From positions 1-64,000 of the forward strand of contig CAZUMH010000007.1 in assembly GCA_964621645.1 (NCBI GenBank): DNA of 64,000 bases. The letters are read 5' to 3'. The notes under the pieces are model-generated. The model was not told where the DNA came from. It saw only the letters and a list, made by a program, of their open reading frames with translations, and searched no databases. The position numbers and the translations under genes are program-made. Below, in pieces: positions 52,390-61,789 of this stretch; within the stretch, counting starts at the first letter, position 1, and every line of letters starts with the position of its first letter. This DNA comes from CAZUMH01 sp964621645 (GTDB lineage: Bacteria > Zhuqueibacterota > QNDG01 > JAGLOF01).

Positions 52390-53379
52390 TCACGTTGCCT
52401 CGTGGTTCAAATATCTGTCGACATCCATGCCGAATTTCAATCCCTTCTCTTCCAATATCTTGGATAATTCCTGCAGGGATTTCCGCCCAAAATTCCTGAA
52501 TCTCAGCATCTCCTGTTCATCACGGCTGACCAGATCGCCAATAGTCTTAATATCTGCTGACTTGAGACAGTTATGGGAACGTACCGACAGCTCCAGTTCT
52601 TCCACATTCATTTTCAACAGCTTGCGGATGCGCAAGACTTCTTCGTCGATCTGGGGACTTTCCTCCTCTTCCTCCGGTTCCACATCGAAACTGATGAAAA
52701 GTTCGATATGTTCCTTGAGGATATTGCCGGCATAGGTCAGGGCGTCATCCGGGGTTACGCTGCCGTTGGTCTCGACCTCCAGAATCAGTTTTTCGTAATC
52801 GGTCCTGTCACCAACACGAGTGTTTTCCACTGCGTAGTTTACCTTGCGGATGGGATTAAACACCGCGTCAAGGACGATAGTGCCTATGGCCTGGTCGGGC
52901 AGTCGGTTTTCCTCCGCGGGGACATAGCCCCGCCCCCGCCCAATCCGTATCTCCATTTTGATATCGGCATCTTCGTTCAAGGTGGCAATATGCAGCTCTG
53001 GATTTAATATCTCCAGATCTGGAGAGTATTTCTTGATGTCACCCGCTGTAAACGTCCCGGCACCCTTCAGTTCGATCATGATCTTATCGGGATGCTTGTT
53101 TATCAGCTTAATCCATACCTGCTTCAGATTAAGCAGAATTTCTGAAACATCTTCCACTACTCCTGGAATAGTGGAATATTCATGCAGAACTCCTTCGAAG
53201 CGAACATGGGTTATAGCCGCCCCGGTCAGGGAGGAAAGCAATACTCGTCGCAACGAGTTACCAAGAGTAACTCCGAATCCCCTCTCCAGTGGTTCCACTA
53301 CAAACTTTCCGTATGTGGCAGCATAAGTGGACTCGTCTCTCTCAACACTTTCCGGCATCTGCAATTTTAAACGATTCAT
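52390..53379 (-). CDS. rpoA: RNA polymerase alpha subunit
   Basis: 329 residues, usual length. N-terminal assembly domain (about 1-235; RGFGVTLGNSLRRVLLSS), linker rich in Glu (EPEEEEESPQ), and C-terminal DNA/activator-binding domain (about 255-320; LSVRSHNCLKSADIKTIGDL, FGRKSLQELSKIL). Encoded 26 bases after rpsD. Confidence 0.98.
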   Translation of the reverse strand: MNRLKLQMPESVERDESTYAATYGKFVVEPLERGFGVTLGNSLRRVLLSSLTGAAITHVRFEGVLHEYSTIPGVVEDVSEILLNLKQVWIKLINKHPDKIMIELKGAGTFTAGDIKKYSPDLEILNPELHIATLNEDADIKMEIRIGRGRGYVPAEENRLPDQAIGTIVLDAVFNPIRKVNYAVENTRVGDRTDYEKLILEVETNGSVTPDDALTYAGNILKEHIELFISFDVEPEEEEESPQIDEEVLRIRKLLKMNVEELELSVRSHNCLKSADIKTIGDLVSRDEQEMLRFRNFGRKSLQELSKILEEKGLKFGMDVDRYLNHEAT

Positions 53380-53405
53380 GCAACCGCCCTCAAATTCATA
53401 TATTA

Positions 53406-54038
53406 TTATTTTGAATACAATTCGACAACCAGGTTTTCGTTAAACTTCACCGGGATATCGACTCGTTCCGGGATCTCCAGTAATGTACCCTCGAGTTTAG
53501 CCTTATCCAGACTGAGCCACGACAGCTGTTTACCCTCTTTCACCCGTTTGATGGATTCGTGAAAAATATCCATTTTACGGCTTTTCTCACGAACCGCAAC
53601 GACATCATTGGCCTGCAACTGGTAGGAGGGGATATCAACTAATTTCCCGTTAACCTCAAAATGACGGTGCAGGACCAGCTGCCGAGCCGCATTGCGTGAA
53701 GGAGCAATGCCCAGCCGATAAACCACATTGTCGAGCCTGGTTTCCAGCATCTTCAACATGTTTTCGCTGGTAATTCCCTTTTTCTGGTTTGCTTTCACAT
53801 ATACACCGCGAAACTGCGATTCCAGCAATCCATAGTACCGTTTGATCCGCTGTTTTTCACGCAGCTGGATCCCGTAATCCGAGTTTTTATGGACACGACG
53901 TCCCTTGCCATGCTGTCCGGGAGGGTATCCCTTTTTCTCAAAGGCGCACTTTGCAGTGAGACATCTTTCACCTTTCAAGAAAAGCTTTTCCCCTTCCCTA
54001 CGGCATATTTTACAGACAGCTTCCCTATATCTTGCCAT
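53406..54038 (-). CDS. rpsD: Ribosomal protein S4
   Basis: 210 residues, early assembly protein of the small subunit. The N-terminal Cys set CKICR ... CLTAKCAF is the zinc-binding form. S4 RNA-binding domain follows (LETRLDNVVYRLG, ARQLVLHRHFEVNG). Often an autoregulator of the alpha operon. 23 bases after rpsK. Confidence 0.98.
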   Translation of the reverse strand: MARYREAVCKICRREGEKLFLKGERCLTAKCAFEKKGYPPGQHGKGRRVHKNSDYGIQLREKQRIKRYYGLLESQFRGVYVKANQKKGITSENMLKMLETRLDNVVYRLGIAPSRNAARQLVLHRHFEVNGKLVDIPSYQLQANDVVAVREKSRKMDIFHESIKRVKEGKQLSWLSLDKAKLEGTLLEIPERVDIPVKFNENLVVELYSK

Positions 54039-54061
54039 GAATTATTCCCCGACTTTCCTGA

Positions 54062-54451
54062 TTAAACTCTACGTTTCTTAGGTGGACGGCATCCGTTGTG
54101 TGGAATAGGCGTGACGTCCTTTATGGCTGTCACCTCCAGGCCGGCAGCCTGAAGCGCTCTCACCGCCGCTTCCCGGCCGGACCCCGGTCCCTTGACCAGA
54201 ACACTCACTTTTCGCAGGCCAAGATCCATTGCCTCTTTGGCCGCGTTCTTCGCCGCAACCTGGGATGCGAAAGGCGTGTTCTTCCGGGCACCTTTAAAGC
54301 CTGCCCTGCCGGCAGTGGCCCAGGAGATCACATTACCGTAATTATCGGTCAGAGTTATGATGGTATTATTGAAGGTCGCTTTGATGTGCGCCTGACCCTG
54401 CGCCTCGACCTTCTCTTTTTTCTTTTTTCGAACTCTCTTTGGAGTTGCCAA
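54062..54451 (-). CDS. rpsK: Ribosomal protein S11
   Basis: 129 residues. Platform of the small subunit. Typical IKATFNNTIITLTD and C-terminal PHNGCRPPKKRRV are present. 32 bases after rpsM. Confidence 0.98.
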   Translation of the reverse strand: MATPKRVRKKKKEKVEAQGQAHIKATFNNTIITLTDNYGNVISWATAGRAGFKGARKNTPFASQVAAKNAAKEAMDLGLRKVSVLVKGPGSGREAAVRALQAAGLEVTAIKDVTPIPHNGCRPPKKRRV

Positions 54452-54483
54452 AGAAAACCTCCCTCACTAAATATCAGATGTGT

Positions 54484-54855
54484 TTATTTCTTACGTTTCC
54501 CCGCTATTGATTTTTTCCTGCCTTTTCTGGTCCGGGCGTTGGTCTTGGTACGCTGCCCATTTACCGGCAAGCCGCGCCGATGCCTAAGACCGCGATACGC
54601 TCCGATATCCATCAACCGCTTGATGTTCATTGTAACTTCGGTGCGCAGCGCTCCCTCTACCTTGTATTTAGCATCAATCACGGAACGTATCTTGGCCACA
54701 TCCGCGTCATTTAGTTTATTGACACGCGTATCCGGATTTACGCCCGCTTCTTTTAGAATTTTCCTGGAAGAAGTAAATCCTATACCGTAAATGTAGGTCA
54801 GGGCCGCCTCTATTCTCTTCTCTTTAGGAAGGTCTACACCTGCAATACGAGCCAC
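54484..54855 (-). CDS. rpsM: Ribosomal protein S13
   Basis: 123 residues, small-subunit head, contacts the P-site tRNA. Begins MARIAGVDLPKEKRIE and has the RGLRHRRGLPVNGQRT motif followed by a basic tail. First gene after rpmJ (35 bases). Confidence 0.98.
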   Translation of the reverse strand: MARIAGVDLPKEKRIEAALTYIYGIGFTSSRKILKEAGVNPDTRVNKLNDADVAKIRSVIDAKYKVEGALRTEVTMNIKRLMDIGAYRGLRHRRGLPVNGQRTKTNARTRKGRKKSIAGKRKK

Positions 54856-54890
54856 TTTATCTCCTCTTCTCTTTCAATTGTAACCAGTTC

Positions 54891-55004
54891 CTACCCCTGC
54901 CTCTGTTTATGGCGGGGATTGACGCAGATCACCCGCACCACGCCGCGTCTGCGGATGATTTTGCACTTAGCGCACATTTTCTTTACTGATGATCTCACCT
55001 TCAT
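54891..55004 (-). CDS. rpmJ: Ribosomal protein L36
   Basis: 37 residues. The start MKVRSSVKKMC and zinc ligands C11, C14, C27 and H32 mark the zinc-containing form. It lies between infA and rpsM, the usual position, 18 bases after infA. Confidence 0.96.
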   Translation of the reverse strand: MKVRSSVKKMCAKCKIIRRRGVVRVICVNPRHKQRQG

Positions 55005-55022
55005 GATTAAATCCTGTCTTGA

Positions 55023-55241
55023 TTATTTATATCTGTAAATTATTCTTCCCCGAGACAAATCGTAAGGAGACAGTTCCAGGGTTACCTTGTCTCCAGGTAA
55101 TATTTTTATAAAATGCATCCGCATTTTTCCCGATACGTGGGCAAGAACCTGATGGCCGTTCTCAAGTTCCACCTTGAATGTCGCGTTGGGTAAATTCTCC
55201 TTTATAATACCATCAACTTTAATCGGCGCTTCTTTTGCCAT
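55023..55241 (-). CDS. infA: Translation initiation factor IF-1
   Basis: 72 residues, the standard length; OB-fold sequence with VDGIIKENLPNATF, GHQVLAHVSGKMR and LSRGRIIYRYK. Binds the A site during initiation. 14 bases after map. Confidence 0.98.
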   Translation of the reverse strand: MAKEAPIKVDGIIKENLPNATFKVELENGHQVLAHVSGKMRMHFIKILPGDKVTLELSPYDLSRGRIIYRYK

Positions 55242-55255
55242 AGTTCTTACCTCTC

Positions 55256-56008
55256 CTATTCAATACCCAAGGTTAAAACTTCCGGTTCGCCGTCCGTAAT
55301 TAATACCGTATGTTCAAAATGAGCGGATGGCTGCCCGTCTACTGTCACTACAGTCCATCCATCATCAAGCACCACCACCTCGAATCCTCCCATATTCACC
55401 ATTGGCTCAATGGCCAATACCATCCCCTTTTGTAAAAGCGGGCCCTGCCCATTTGGACCGAAATTCGGAATCTGGGGAGATTCGTGCAACTCACGCCCCA
55501 CTCCATGACCCACCAGATCGCGTACCACCGAGAATCCAGCCTTCTCCACCGTTACCTGGATGGCATGAGACAGATCCGAAAGTCGTCTTCCCGGCAGGCA
55601 TTTTTTAATGCCTTCCCAGAGAGCCTTGCGAGTGACGTCGCTCAACTCTGCTTTCCTTCGATCAACCTCACCCAAAATATAGGTCTTCGCTGCATCTGAA
55701 AAATATCCGCCCCATTCCACTCCTATGTCGATGCTCACCAGCGATCCGTCTTGCAGTCTTCTCTTACCGGGAATCCCGTGCACCACTTCTTGATCAACTG
55801 AGACGCATATGGATGCCGGATATCCACTGTACCCCTTGAAAGCGGGCCGGCCTCCTCTCGAGCGGATCGTTTTTTCCGCTATCAGGTCCAGTTCCTTGGT
55901 TGTCATACCCGGAACTAACGCCTTTGCCACCTCGACAAATGTATTGACGAGGATATCAGCGCTCTGGCGCAGTTTAGTGATCTCTTCTCCAGTACGGAGG
56001 GCGATCAC
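55256..56008 (-). CDS. map: Methionine aminopeptidase, type I
   Basis: Removes the initiator methionine. 250 residues. Metal ligands are visible as SIDIGVEWGGYFSDAAKT (two Asp), GHGVGRELHESP (His), LAIEPMVN (Glu) and HFEHTVLI (Glu). The GTG start overlaps the adk stop (GTGA), so both are coupled. Confidence 0.97.
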   Translation of the reverse strand: MIALRTGEEITKLRQSADILVNTFVEVAKALVPGMTTKELDLIAEKTIRSRGGRPAFKGYSGYPASICVSVDQEVVHGIPGKRRLQDGSLVSIDIGVEWGGYFSDAAKTYILGEVDRRKAELSDVTRKALWEGIKKCLPGRRLSDLSHAIQVTVEKAGFSVVRDLVGHGVGRELHESPQIPNFGPNGQGPLLQKGMVLAIEPMVNMGGFEVVVLDDGWTVVTVDGQPSAHFEHTVLITDGEPEVLTLGIE

Positions 56009-56667
56009 ACACGTTCCTTTATCTCGTCCATCACATAGAGGATACGCTGGAATATCTCATCCACCGACCCACTTCCATCTATTTCAAATAACATATCCTG
56101 CTGTCTGTAATATTCAACCAGGGGCTCCGTTTTTCTGCGGTACACCGAGAGTCGATGCCGGATGGTCTCTGGATCATCATCTGGCCGGCGGGTAATCGTG
56201 CCACCGCATTCCGGACAATGCTGATTTTCATTATCGGCGATGACAATACTGCCGCACTCTCCGCAAAGGAAACGCCTGCTCAGTCTGCGAATGATTTCAT
56301 CATCCTCAACTTCGATGAAGAGCACTCCGTCCAGGATTATATCCTGTCCCTCCATAACCAAATCCAGCTGTTCAGCCTGGGTTATGGTGCGGGGGAAGCC
56401 ATCCAGAATAAACCCGTTTCTGCAATCAGCCCGTGTTACTCGCTGGGAAATAAGTTCTCCCATTAAATCATCGGGTACCAGATCCCCCTTCTCAACGAAG
56501 GAGGACACTCTCTCTCCCAGCTCACTGCCTTCGTGAATGGCTTCACGCAGCATATCGCCGGTGGAGATATGCACCCACCCAAAATGAGATGCCAGCCGTT
56601 TAGCCTGGGTTCCCTTCCCGACTCCGGGAGCCCCGAGAATGATGAATCTCTTTATCAACTTCCCCAT
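56005..56667 (-). CDS. adk: Adenylate kinase, zinc-LID type
   Basis: Makes 2 ADP from AMP and ATP. 220 residues. P-loop GAPGVGKGTQ near the N-terminus; the LID has CGECG ... CPECGG, a zinc site typical of Gram-positive and several other phyla. 8 bases after secY. Confidence 0.98.
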   Translation of the reverse strand: MGKLIKRFIILGAPGVGKGTQAKRLASHFGWVHISTGDMLREAIHEGSELGERVSSFVEKGDLVPDDLMGELISQRVTRADCRNGFILDGFPRTITQAEQLDLVMEGQDIILDGVLFIEVEDDEIIRRLSRRFLCGECGSIVIADNENQHCPECGGTITRRPDDDPETIRHRLSVYRRKTEPLVEYYRQQDMLFEIDGSGSVDEIFQRILYVMDEIKERV

Positions 56668-56675
56668 CTTTTTAA

Positions 56676-58001
56676 TTAACGCCTTCCTCTGATTCTTCCT
56701 GTCTTCATGAATCCTTCATAATGCCTCATAAGAAGGTGCGATTCGATCTGCTGCAGGGTGTCCAGCGCCACTCCTACCATAATGAGGAGACTTGTGCCCC
56801 CGAAAAACTGTGAAAAAGTAAACGAAGTGTTGAAATACTTGGGCACGAAATAGGGCATAATGGCGACGAAGGCAAAGAAAGCGGCAGCCGGCAGCATAAT
56901 GCGAGAGATGACATGGTCTATATATTCCGCCGTATTCTTGCCTGGACGCACTCCTGGAATGAAACCGCCGTTTTTACGCATATTTTCCGCCACATCAGCC
57001 GGATTGAAGGCGATAGCGGCATAGAAATAGGTAAAGAACAGGATCAGTAACGCATAGAAAAACCAGTATACAGGAGATTGCAGATCAAAAAAGCGCAAAA
57101 TGCTCTGCAGCCATTCTACATTGGGAAAGAGCTGTCCAACCGTTCTGGGCAGAAACATCATAGCCTGAGCAAAGATTATGGCCATTACTCCGAAACCGGA
57201 AACCCTGATGGGGATGAATGTCGCTTGTCCGCCGTAAATCTTGCGACCGATCACCCGTTTGGCGTACTGCACCGGAATCTTCCTGGTTCCTTCCGTTACC
57301 ATGACAACCGCAGCGATGATAAGCAGGAGAATTCCCAAGGTAAATATAAACATCATGATTGAACGGTTTCCGCTGGTAACATACTGCATTTCATCAAGTA
57401 TGGCCCGGGGGAATCGAATAACGATTCCGATAAATATGATGAGAGAAATGCCATTGCCGATTCCCCGCTCAGTGATCTGCTCTCCCATCCACATGATGAG
57501 AATAGTTCCTGTCGCCAAAGTTAATACGACTATAAGGGTAAATCCGATTCCCGGATTGGGGACAACCGGCAGCCCTGATTCAGGCCCCCTCAGACTGCCA
57601 AGAAAAACACTGGCTCCCAAAGCCTGAAGACCGGCGACCAGCACTGTGCCGTAACGGGTGATCTGGTTAATCTTCTTACGTCCCTCTTCCCCCTCTTTCT
57701 GCAGCCTCTGAAAATAAGGCAGCACCGCTCCCATCAATTGAATCATAATGGATGCGGAAATGTAAGGCATAATACCCAAACCGAAAATAGCCGCTCTTCT
57801 AAAGGCGCCTCCGGCGAAAACATCATAGAGGCCAAAGAGGGTGTTCTGACTCTGACGAAACCATTCCGTAAGAGCCGAGGCATTGATGCCGGGGAGGGGA
57901 ATGTGGCTGCCTACCCGATAAAGGACCAGGATACTAATGGTAAAAAGCACCCGTCTTTTTAGCTCAGGAATCTTGAAAATGCTTTGAAAACTTTTAATCA
58001 T
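56676..58001 (-). CDS. secY: Protein translocase subunit SecY
   Basis: 441 residues with ten membrane helices; channel of the Sec export system. Typical GSHIPLPGIN after helix 1, GIGNGISLIIF in the middle. Overlaps rplO by 4 bases. Confidence 0.98.
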   Translation of the reverse strand: MIKSFQSIFKIPELKRRVLFTISILVLYRVGSHIPLPGINASALTEWFRQSQNTLFGLYDVFAGGAFRRAAIFGLGIMPYISASIMIQLMGAVLPYFQRLQKEGEEGRKKINQITRYGTVLVAGLQALGASVFLGSLRGPESGLPVVPNPGIGFTLIVVLTLATGTILIMWMGEQITERGIGNGISLIIFIGIVIRFPRAILDEMQYVTSGNRSIMMFIFTLGILLLIIAAVVMVTEGTRKIPVQYAKRVIGRKIYGGQATFIPIRVSGFGVMAIIFAQAMMFLPRTVGQLFPNVEWLQSILRFFDLQSPVYWFFYALLILFFTYFYAAIAFNPADVAENMRKNGGFIPGVRPGKNTAEYIDHVISRIMLPAAAFFAFVAIMPYFVPKYFNTSFTFSQFFGGTSLLIMVGVALDTLQQIESHLLMRHYEGFMKTGRIRGRR

Positions 58002-58435
58002 AATAGAATCGCCTTTCCACCAGCAGCTTCAAGTTTTTGAATCGCACTCTTACTGAAAGCATGCGCTTTCACTTCAACGGCCTTGGTGATCTCACCTTCT
58101 CCCAAAATTTTGATCTGAGTATCTTTTTTACGCACCAGTCGATGTTTATAGAGATCCTCCGGAGTTACCTTGCCGGAACCTATTTTCTCCAGTTCTCCCA
58201 CATTGACAACGTCGAAGGAGCGTTTGAAAATATTGGTGAACCCTCTTTTGGGCAACCGTCTCTGAAGGGGCATTTGTCCCCCCTCAAACCAGGATCTCTT
58301 TTTGGAGCCGCTACGGGAATTTTGGCCGTTATGGCCCCGTCCCGCCGTTTTACCCCATCCCGATCCCTGTCCTCGGCCCAAGCGCTTTTTCTTTTTCTTG
58401 GCACCTTCCGCGTATTTTAAATTCCCTAAATCCAT
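57998..58435 (-). CDS. rplO: Ribosomal protein L15
   Basis: 145 residues. The start at 58433-58435 (MDLGNLKYAEG) has GAGGAG 3 bases upstream; an in-frame start 18 bases earlier is not supported by a ribosome site. Glycine/lysine-rich N-terminus (GRGQGSGWGKTAGRGHNGQ) is characteristic. Early large-subunit assembly. 24 bases after rpmD. Confidence 0.97.
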   Translation of the reverse strand: MDLGNLKYAEGAKKKKKRLGRGQGSGWGKTAGRGHNGQNSRSGSKKRSWFEGGQMPLQRRLPKRGFTNIFKRSFDVVNVGELEKIGSGKVTPEDLYKHRLVRKKDTQIKILGEGEITKAVEVKAHAFSKSAIQKLEAAGGKAILL

Positions 58436-58459
58436 AATCTCCTCGTCAGGCAACGTTGC

Positions 58460-58642
58460 CTATTTGATCTCTTCTACCTCGACCAAATGAGACACCTTTT
58501 TTATCATTCCGCGGATAGCTGGGTCATCGGGTTTGATCACCGTCTGATGCAGCTTGCGGAGTCCCAGAGCCTCTATAGTCTGTTTTTGCTTTTTCTGCCG
58601 TTTGATGGCACTTCTGACTTGTGTTATTTTAAGCTTTCCCAT
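58460..58642 (-). CDS. rpmD: Ribosomal protein L30
   Basis: 60 residues, standard size, with KITQVRSAIKRQKKQKQ and LGLRKLHQTVI. 20 bases after rpsE. Confidence 0.97.
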   Translation of the reverse strand: MGKLKITQVRSAIKRQKKQKQTIEALGLRKLHQTVIKPDDPAIRGMIKKVSHLVEVEEIK

Positions 58643-58662
58643 GAGATAATCTCGTTTTCCTT

Positions 58663-59163
58663 TTACTCGAAGAGTTCGTGAACTTTCTTACCCCGCTTCT
58701 TCGCCACCACCCGTGCATCCTGCAACCGCATCAATCCTTCCATAGTGGCTTTTATTACGTTATGAGAGTTCGCGCTTCCAAGTGATTTTGTAAGAATATC
58801 ACTGATCCCCGCCATCTCCATCACAGCCCGAACGGCGCCTCCGGCGATCACTCCGGTTCCCGGAGAAGCCGGTTTAAGCATCACTTTTCCTGCTCCAAAA
58901 GAACCGATCACTGCGTGGGGGATAGTTCCTTTTATAATGGGCACAGCCATCAGATTTTTCTTGGCGTTTTCCGATCCTTTAGTAATCGCGTAGGTTAATT
59001 CCCTCGCTTTGCCCAAACCGACGCCCACATGGCCGTTTCCATCTCCTGCCACGACGATGGCATTGAAACTGAACCGTCTTCCACCTTTTACGACTTTCGC
59101 CACTCTATTGATGTGGACGACTCTCTCCTGTAAGTCAAAATCGCTGGGATTAATTTTTTCCAA
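58663..59163 (-). CDS. rpsE: Ribosomal protein S5
   Basis: 166 residues. Accuracy-related small-subunit protein, with VVKGGRRFSFNAIVVAGDG and GVIAGGAVRAVMEMAG. 34 bases after rplR. Confidence 0.98.
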   Translation of the reverse strand: MEKINPSDFDLQERVVHINRVAKVVKGGRRFSFNAIVVAGDGNGHVGVGLGKARELTYAITKGSENAKKNLMAVPIIKGTIPHAVIGSFGAGKVMLKPASPGTGVIAGGAVRAVMEMAGISDILTKSLGSANSHNVIKATMEGLMRLQDARVVAKKRGKKVHELFE

Positions 59164-59197
59164 GACCTTCTCCGCTGATTAATTGGCTTTCAAACCG

Positions 59198-59572
59198 TTA
59201 AAACTTTAACCCTGCTTCACGGGCGCTTTCGGCCAGCGCTTTTACTCTTCCGTGATATAATAAACCGTTGCGGTCAAATACGACTTCGCTGATCTTCTTT
59301 TTCTTGGCCGTTTCAGCCGCAGCTCTACCCACTATTTTGGCCACTTCAATCTTACCCTTGGCCTTTTTAATTTCAGGAACCAGCTCTTTGGTCAAGCTGG
59401 ATACACCAAACAGTGTCTTATTAATAGTGTCATCGATGGCCTGAACGTAGATATTGTTCAAACTCCGATACACCGTGAGACGCGGACGCTTTGAAGTTCC
59501 TAATACTCTCTTGCGGATATGCTTTTTAATTCTGCTGCGTCTCTGAGTTCGACTGACTACTTTAATCGCCAT
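59198..59572 (-). CDS. rplR: Ribosomal protein L18
   Basis: 124 residues; binds 5S rRNA. RPRLTVYRSLNNIYVQAIDD and FDRNGLLYHGRVKALAE are typical. 44 bases after rplF. Confidence 0.97.
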   Translation of the reverse strand: MAIKVVSRTQRRSRIKKHIRKRVLGTSKRPRLTVYRSLNNIYVQAIDDTINKTLFGVSSLTKELVPEIKKAKGKIEVAKIVGRAAAETAKKKKISEVVFDRNGLLYHGRVKALAESAREAGLKF

Positions 59573-59616
59573 TTTATACTGTCCTTGCTGCCTTAAATGA
59601 ATAAAGATGCCCCTTA

Positions 59617-60153
59617 CTAAACCGTAGTCTTGCCTGCCTTACGCTTAACATATTCATCCTGATACCGCACCCCTTTACCCTTATAAGGTTCCGGTGGACG
59701 GAAGGAACGAATCTTGGCCGCGATCTGCCCCACCAGCTGCTTGTCAGCACCACTGACGATCACCGTATCATTCTCCGGCACCTCGATGGTAATCCCTTCC
59801 GGTGGCACAAGATAGATAGGATGGGAAAAACCCAGAAGCAAAACCAGGGCTTTCCCCTTTTTCTCAGCACGGTACCCCACACCGACGATCTTCAGCACTT
59901 TCTTGTTCCCCTCGGTCAGTCCGACCACCATATTGCTGATAAGGCTGCGGGTCAGGCCATGCAGAGCCCGATTTACTTTATTGTCGCTTTGTTTTTCAAC
60001 CCTGATCTCGTTATCAGCGATAACGATATTTATATTGGGATGTATCTTCTCTTCCAGCTGACCTTTATCGCTTTTCACTGTCAGGATACCGTCCTTCATC
60101 TGTACCTGAACACCTGCCGGAATTGGAACGGGTACTTTCCCTACTCTTGACAC
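59617..60153 (-). CDS. rplF: Ribosomal protein L6
   Basis: 178 residues with two repeated alpha/beta domains; end PEPYKGKGVRYQDEYVKRK is diagnostic. 27 bases after rpsH. Confidence 0.98.
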   Translation of the reverse strand: MSRVGKVPVPIPAGVQVQMKDGILTVKSDKGQLEEKIHPNINIVIADNEIRVEKQSDNKVNRALHGLTRSLISNMVVGLTEGNKKVLKIVGVGYRAEKKGKALVLLLGFSHPIYLVPPEGITIEVPENDTVIVSGADKQLVGQIAAKIRSFRPPEPYKGKGVRYQDEYVKRKAGKTTV

Positions 60154-60180
60154 GGAATACTCCTTCTCAATCTCTTAACA

Positions 60181-60579
60181 TTACCAGATTTGGCACAGCA
60201 CTTCACCACCGGCCCTCAATTTCTTGGCCTGCCGGTCCGTCAATACTCCCTTTGGAGTGGTGACTATGGTAACCCCCAGTCCATTAAGTACTCGGGGAAT
60301 TTCATCCGCCTTGGCGTAGATCCTATGTCCAGGACGGCTGTACCGTTTAAGACCACTTATGGCGCTCTCCTGATTCTCATCATATTTCAGGTAGACCCGC
60401 ACCTTGTCCTGCCGAATATCTTCGACTATTGTATAATTCCTAATATACCCTTCTTGCATCAATAATCTGGTCATCTCCTTGATGATGTTGGATGCCGGGA
60501 TATCGACTTTACTGTGCCGTCTCGCTATGGCGTTTCTAATCCGCGTGAGATAATCGGCGATAGGATCTGTCATCGACAT
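60181..60579 (-). CDS. rpsH: Ribosomal protein S8
   Basis: 132 residues; binds the 16S rRNA central domain and, in E. coli, controls the spc operon. Starts MSMTDPIADYLTRIRNA. 26 bases after rpsN. Confidence 0.98.
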   Translation of the reverse strand: MSMTDPIADYLTRIRNAIARRHSKVDIPASNIIKEMTRLLMQEGYIRNYTIVEDIRQDKVRVYLKYDENQESAISGLKRYSRPGHRIYAKADEIPRVLNGLGVTIVTTPKGVLTDRQAKKLRAGGEVLCQIW

Positions 60580-60605
60580 ATAATTCTCCTGAAAAATTCA
60601 CTCCC

Positions 60606-60791
60606 TTACCAGCTTGATTTCCTTACTCCCGGTATCTCTCCCGAAAGCGCCAGTTGGCGGAAACATATCCGGCAAAGATCATACTTTCGTAGATACCCTC
60701 GGGATCTGCCGCATCTGCAGCAGCGGTTGTATTTCCGCACCTTGAATTTCGGCTCTCTTTTTGACTTTGCTATCAGCGCCTTTTTTGCCAC
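60606..60791 (-). CDS. rpsN: Ribosomal protein S14, zinc type
   Basis: 61 residues, short zinc form: CCRCGRSRGYLRKYDLCRICFR gives the four-Cys zinc site (two CxxC pairs). GTG start. 41 bases after rplE. The longer zinc-free paralogue is not in this window. Confidence 0.97.
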   Translation of the reverse strand: MAKKALIAKSKREPKFKVRKYNRCCRCGRSRGYLRKYDLCRICFRQLALSGEIPGVRKSSW

Positions 60792-60832
60792 TTGCTACTC
60801 CCTACAGTTTGAGCACCATTCAAACATGGTAA

Positions 60833-61420
60833 CTAATTTACCTGCTGCTGCCTGTTCCGAAATGGCATCCCCAGCAGCTTCAATAATTCATAGGTCTCTT
60901 CATCCGTCTTGGCCGTGGTTACGATGGTCACGTTGAGACCTCTTATTTTTACCACCTTATCGTAATCAATTTCAGGGAAAATAATCTGTTCCCTGATGCC
61001 CAAAGTATAATTCCCCCTGCCATCGAAGCCGCTGTCGTTCACTCCTCTGAAATCACGGATGCGTGGGATAGTAACATTCAACAGCCGGTCGAGAAACTCA
61101 AACATTCTTTCTCTGCGAAGCGTCACTCTGCAACCCACCGGCATTCCGGCCCGAAGCTTGAAATTAGATACAGCTTTCTTGGCCTTGGTAACAACCGCCT
61201 TTTGACCGCTTATTGTGGTCAAATCTTGAACCGCGCCATCGATAAATCTGGCATCTTGGGCTCCGTCTCCAACTCCCATATTCAGCGATACCTTTACAAC
61301 TTTTGGCACTTGCATTATGTTGGAATACTTGAATTTCTCCATCATGGCCGGGACGATTTCTTCCCTGTACCTTTTCATTAAACGCGGTTCATTATCCACT
61401 TTAGCTTTCGACGTGCTCAT
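60833..61420 (-). CDS. rplE: Ribosomal protein L5
   Basis: 195 residues; 5S rRNA-binding. Contains VPKVVKVSLNMGVGDG and VTLRRERMFEFLDRL. A few residues longer at the N-terminus than E. coli L5. 27 bases after rplX. Confidence 0.98.
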   Translation of the reverse strand: MSTSKAKVDNEPRLMKRYREEIVPAMMEKFKYSNIMQVPKVVKVSLNMGVGDGAQDARFIDGAVQDLTTISGQKAVVTKAKKAVSNFKLRAGMPVGCRVTLRRERMFEFLDRLLNVTIPRIRDFRGVNDSGFDGRGNYTLGIREQIIFPEIDYDKVVKIRGLNVTIVTTAKTDEETYELLKLLGMPFRNRQQQVN

Positions 61421-61447
61421 TTATTAAGTATCTCCTCTAACTACCGT

Positions 61448-61768
61448 TCAACCACTTATTACCAACATCTCATTGCAGCTGCGGCAAATTCTTACCCGTT
61501 TGCCGTCATTCAGCACCTTACTCCCCATCCGGGAAGGCGTATCACACTTGGGACAGATGACCATGAGATTGGAGGCATTGATAGGTGCCTCTTTCTCAAT
61601 AATTCCACCCTGGGGATTCTTCTGAGTGGGCCGCGTATGTCGATGGATAAAGTTCACCCCTTCCACGATGACACGGTCGGCCTTGGGAAAAACTTTCAGG
61701 ACTTTACCCTTTTTCCCTTTGTCATTTCCTGATATAACCAAAACTGTATCGTTCTTTACGACTTTCAT
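61448..61768 (-). CDS. rplX: Ribosomal protein L24
   Basis: 106 residues; KOW motif at the N-terminus (VISGNDKGKKGKVLKVFP), VIVEGVNFIHRHTRP, then a C-terminal CPKCD ... CRSC pair that may bind zinc. 21 bases after rplN. Confidence 0.98.
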   Translation of the reverse strand: MKVVKNDTVLVISGNDKGKKGKVLKVFPKADRVIVEGVNFIHRHTRPTQKNPQGGIIEKEAPINASNLMVICPKCDTPSRMGSKVLNDGKRVRICRSCNEMLVISG

Positions 61769-61789
61769 TATATCTGCCTCTTTGACTAT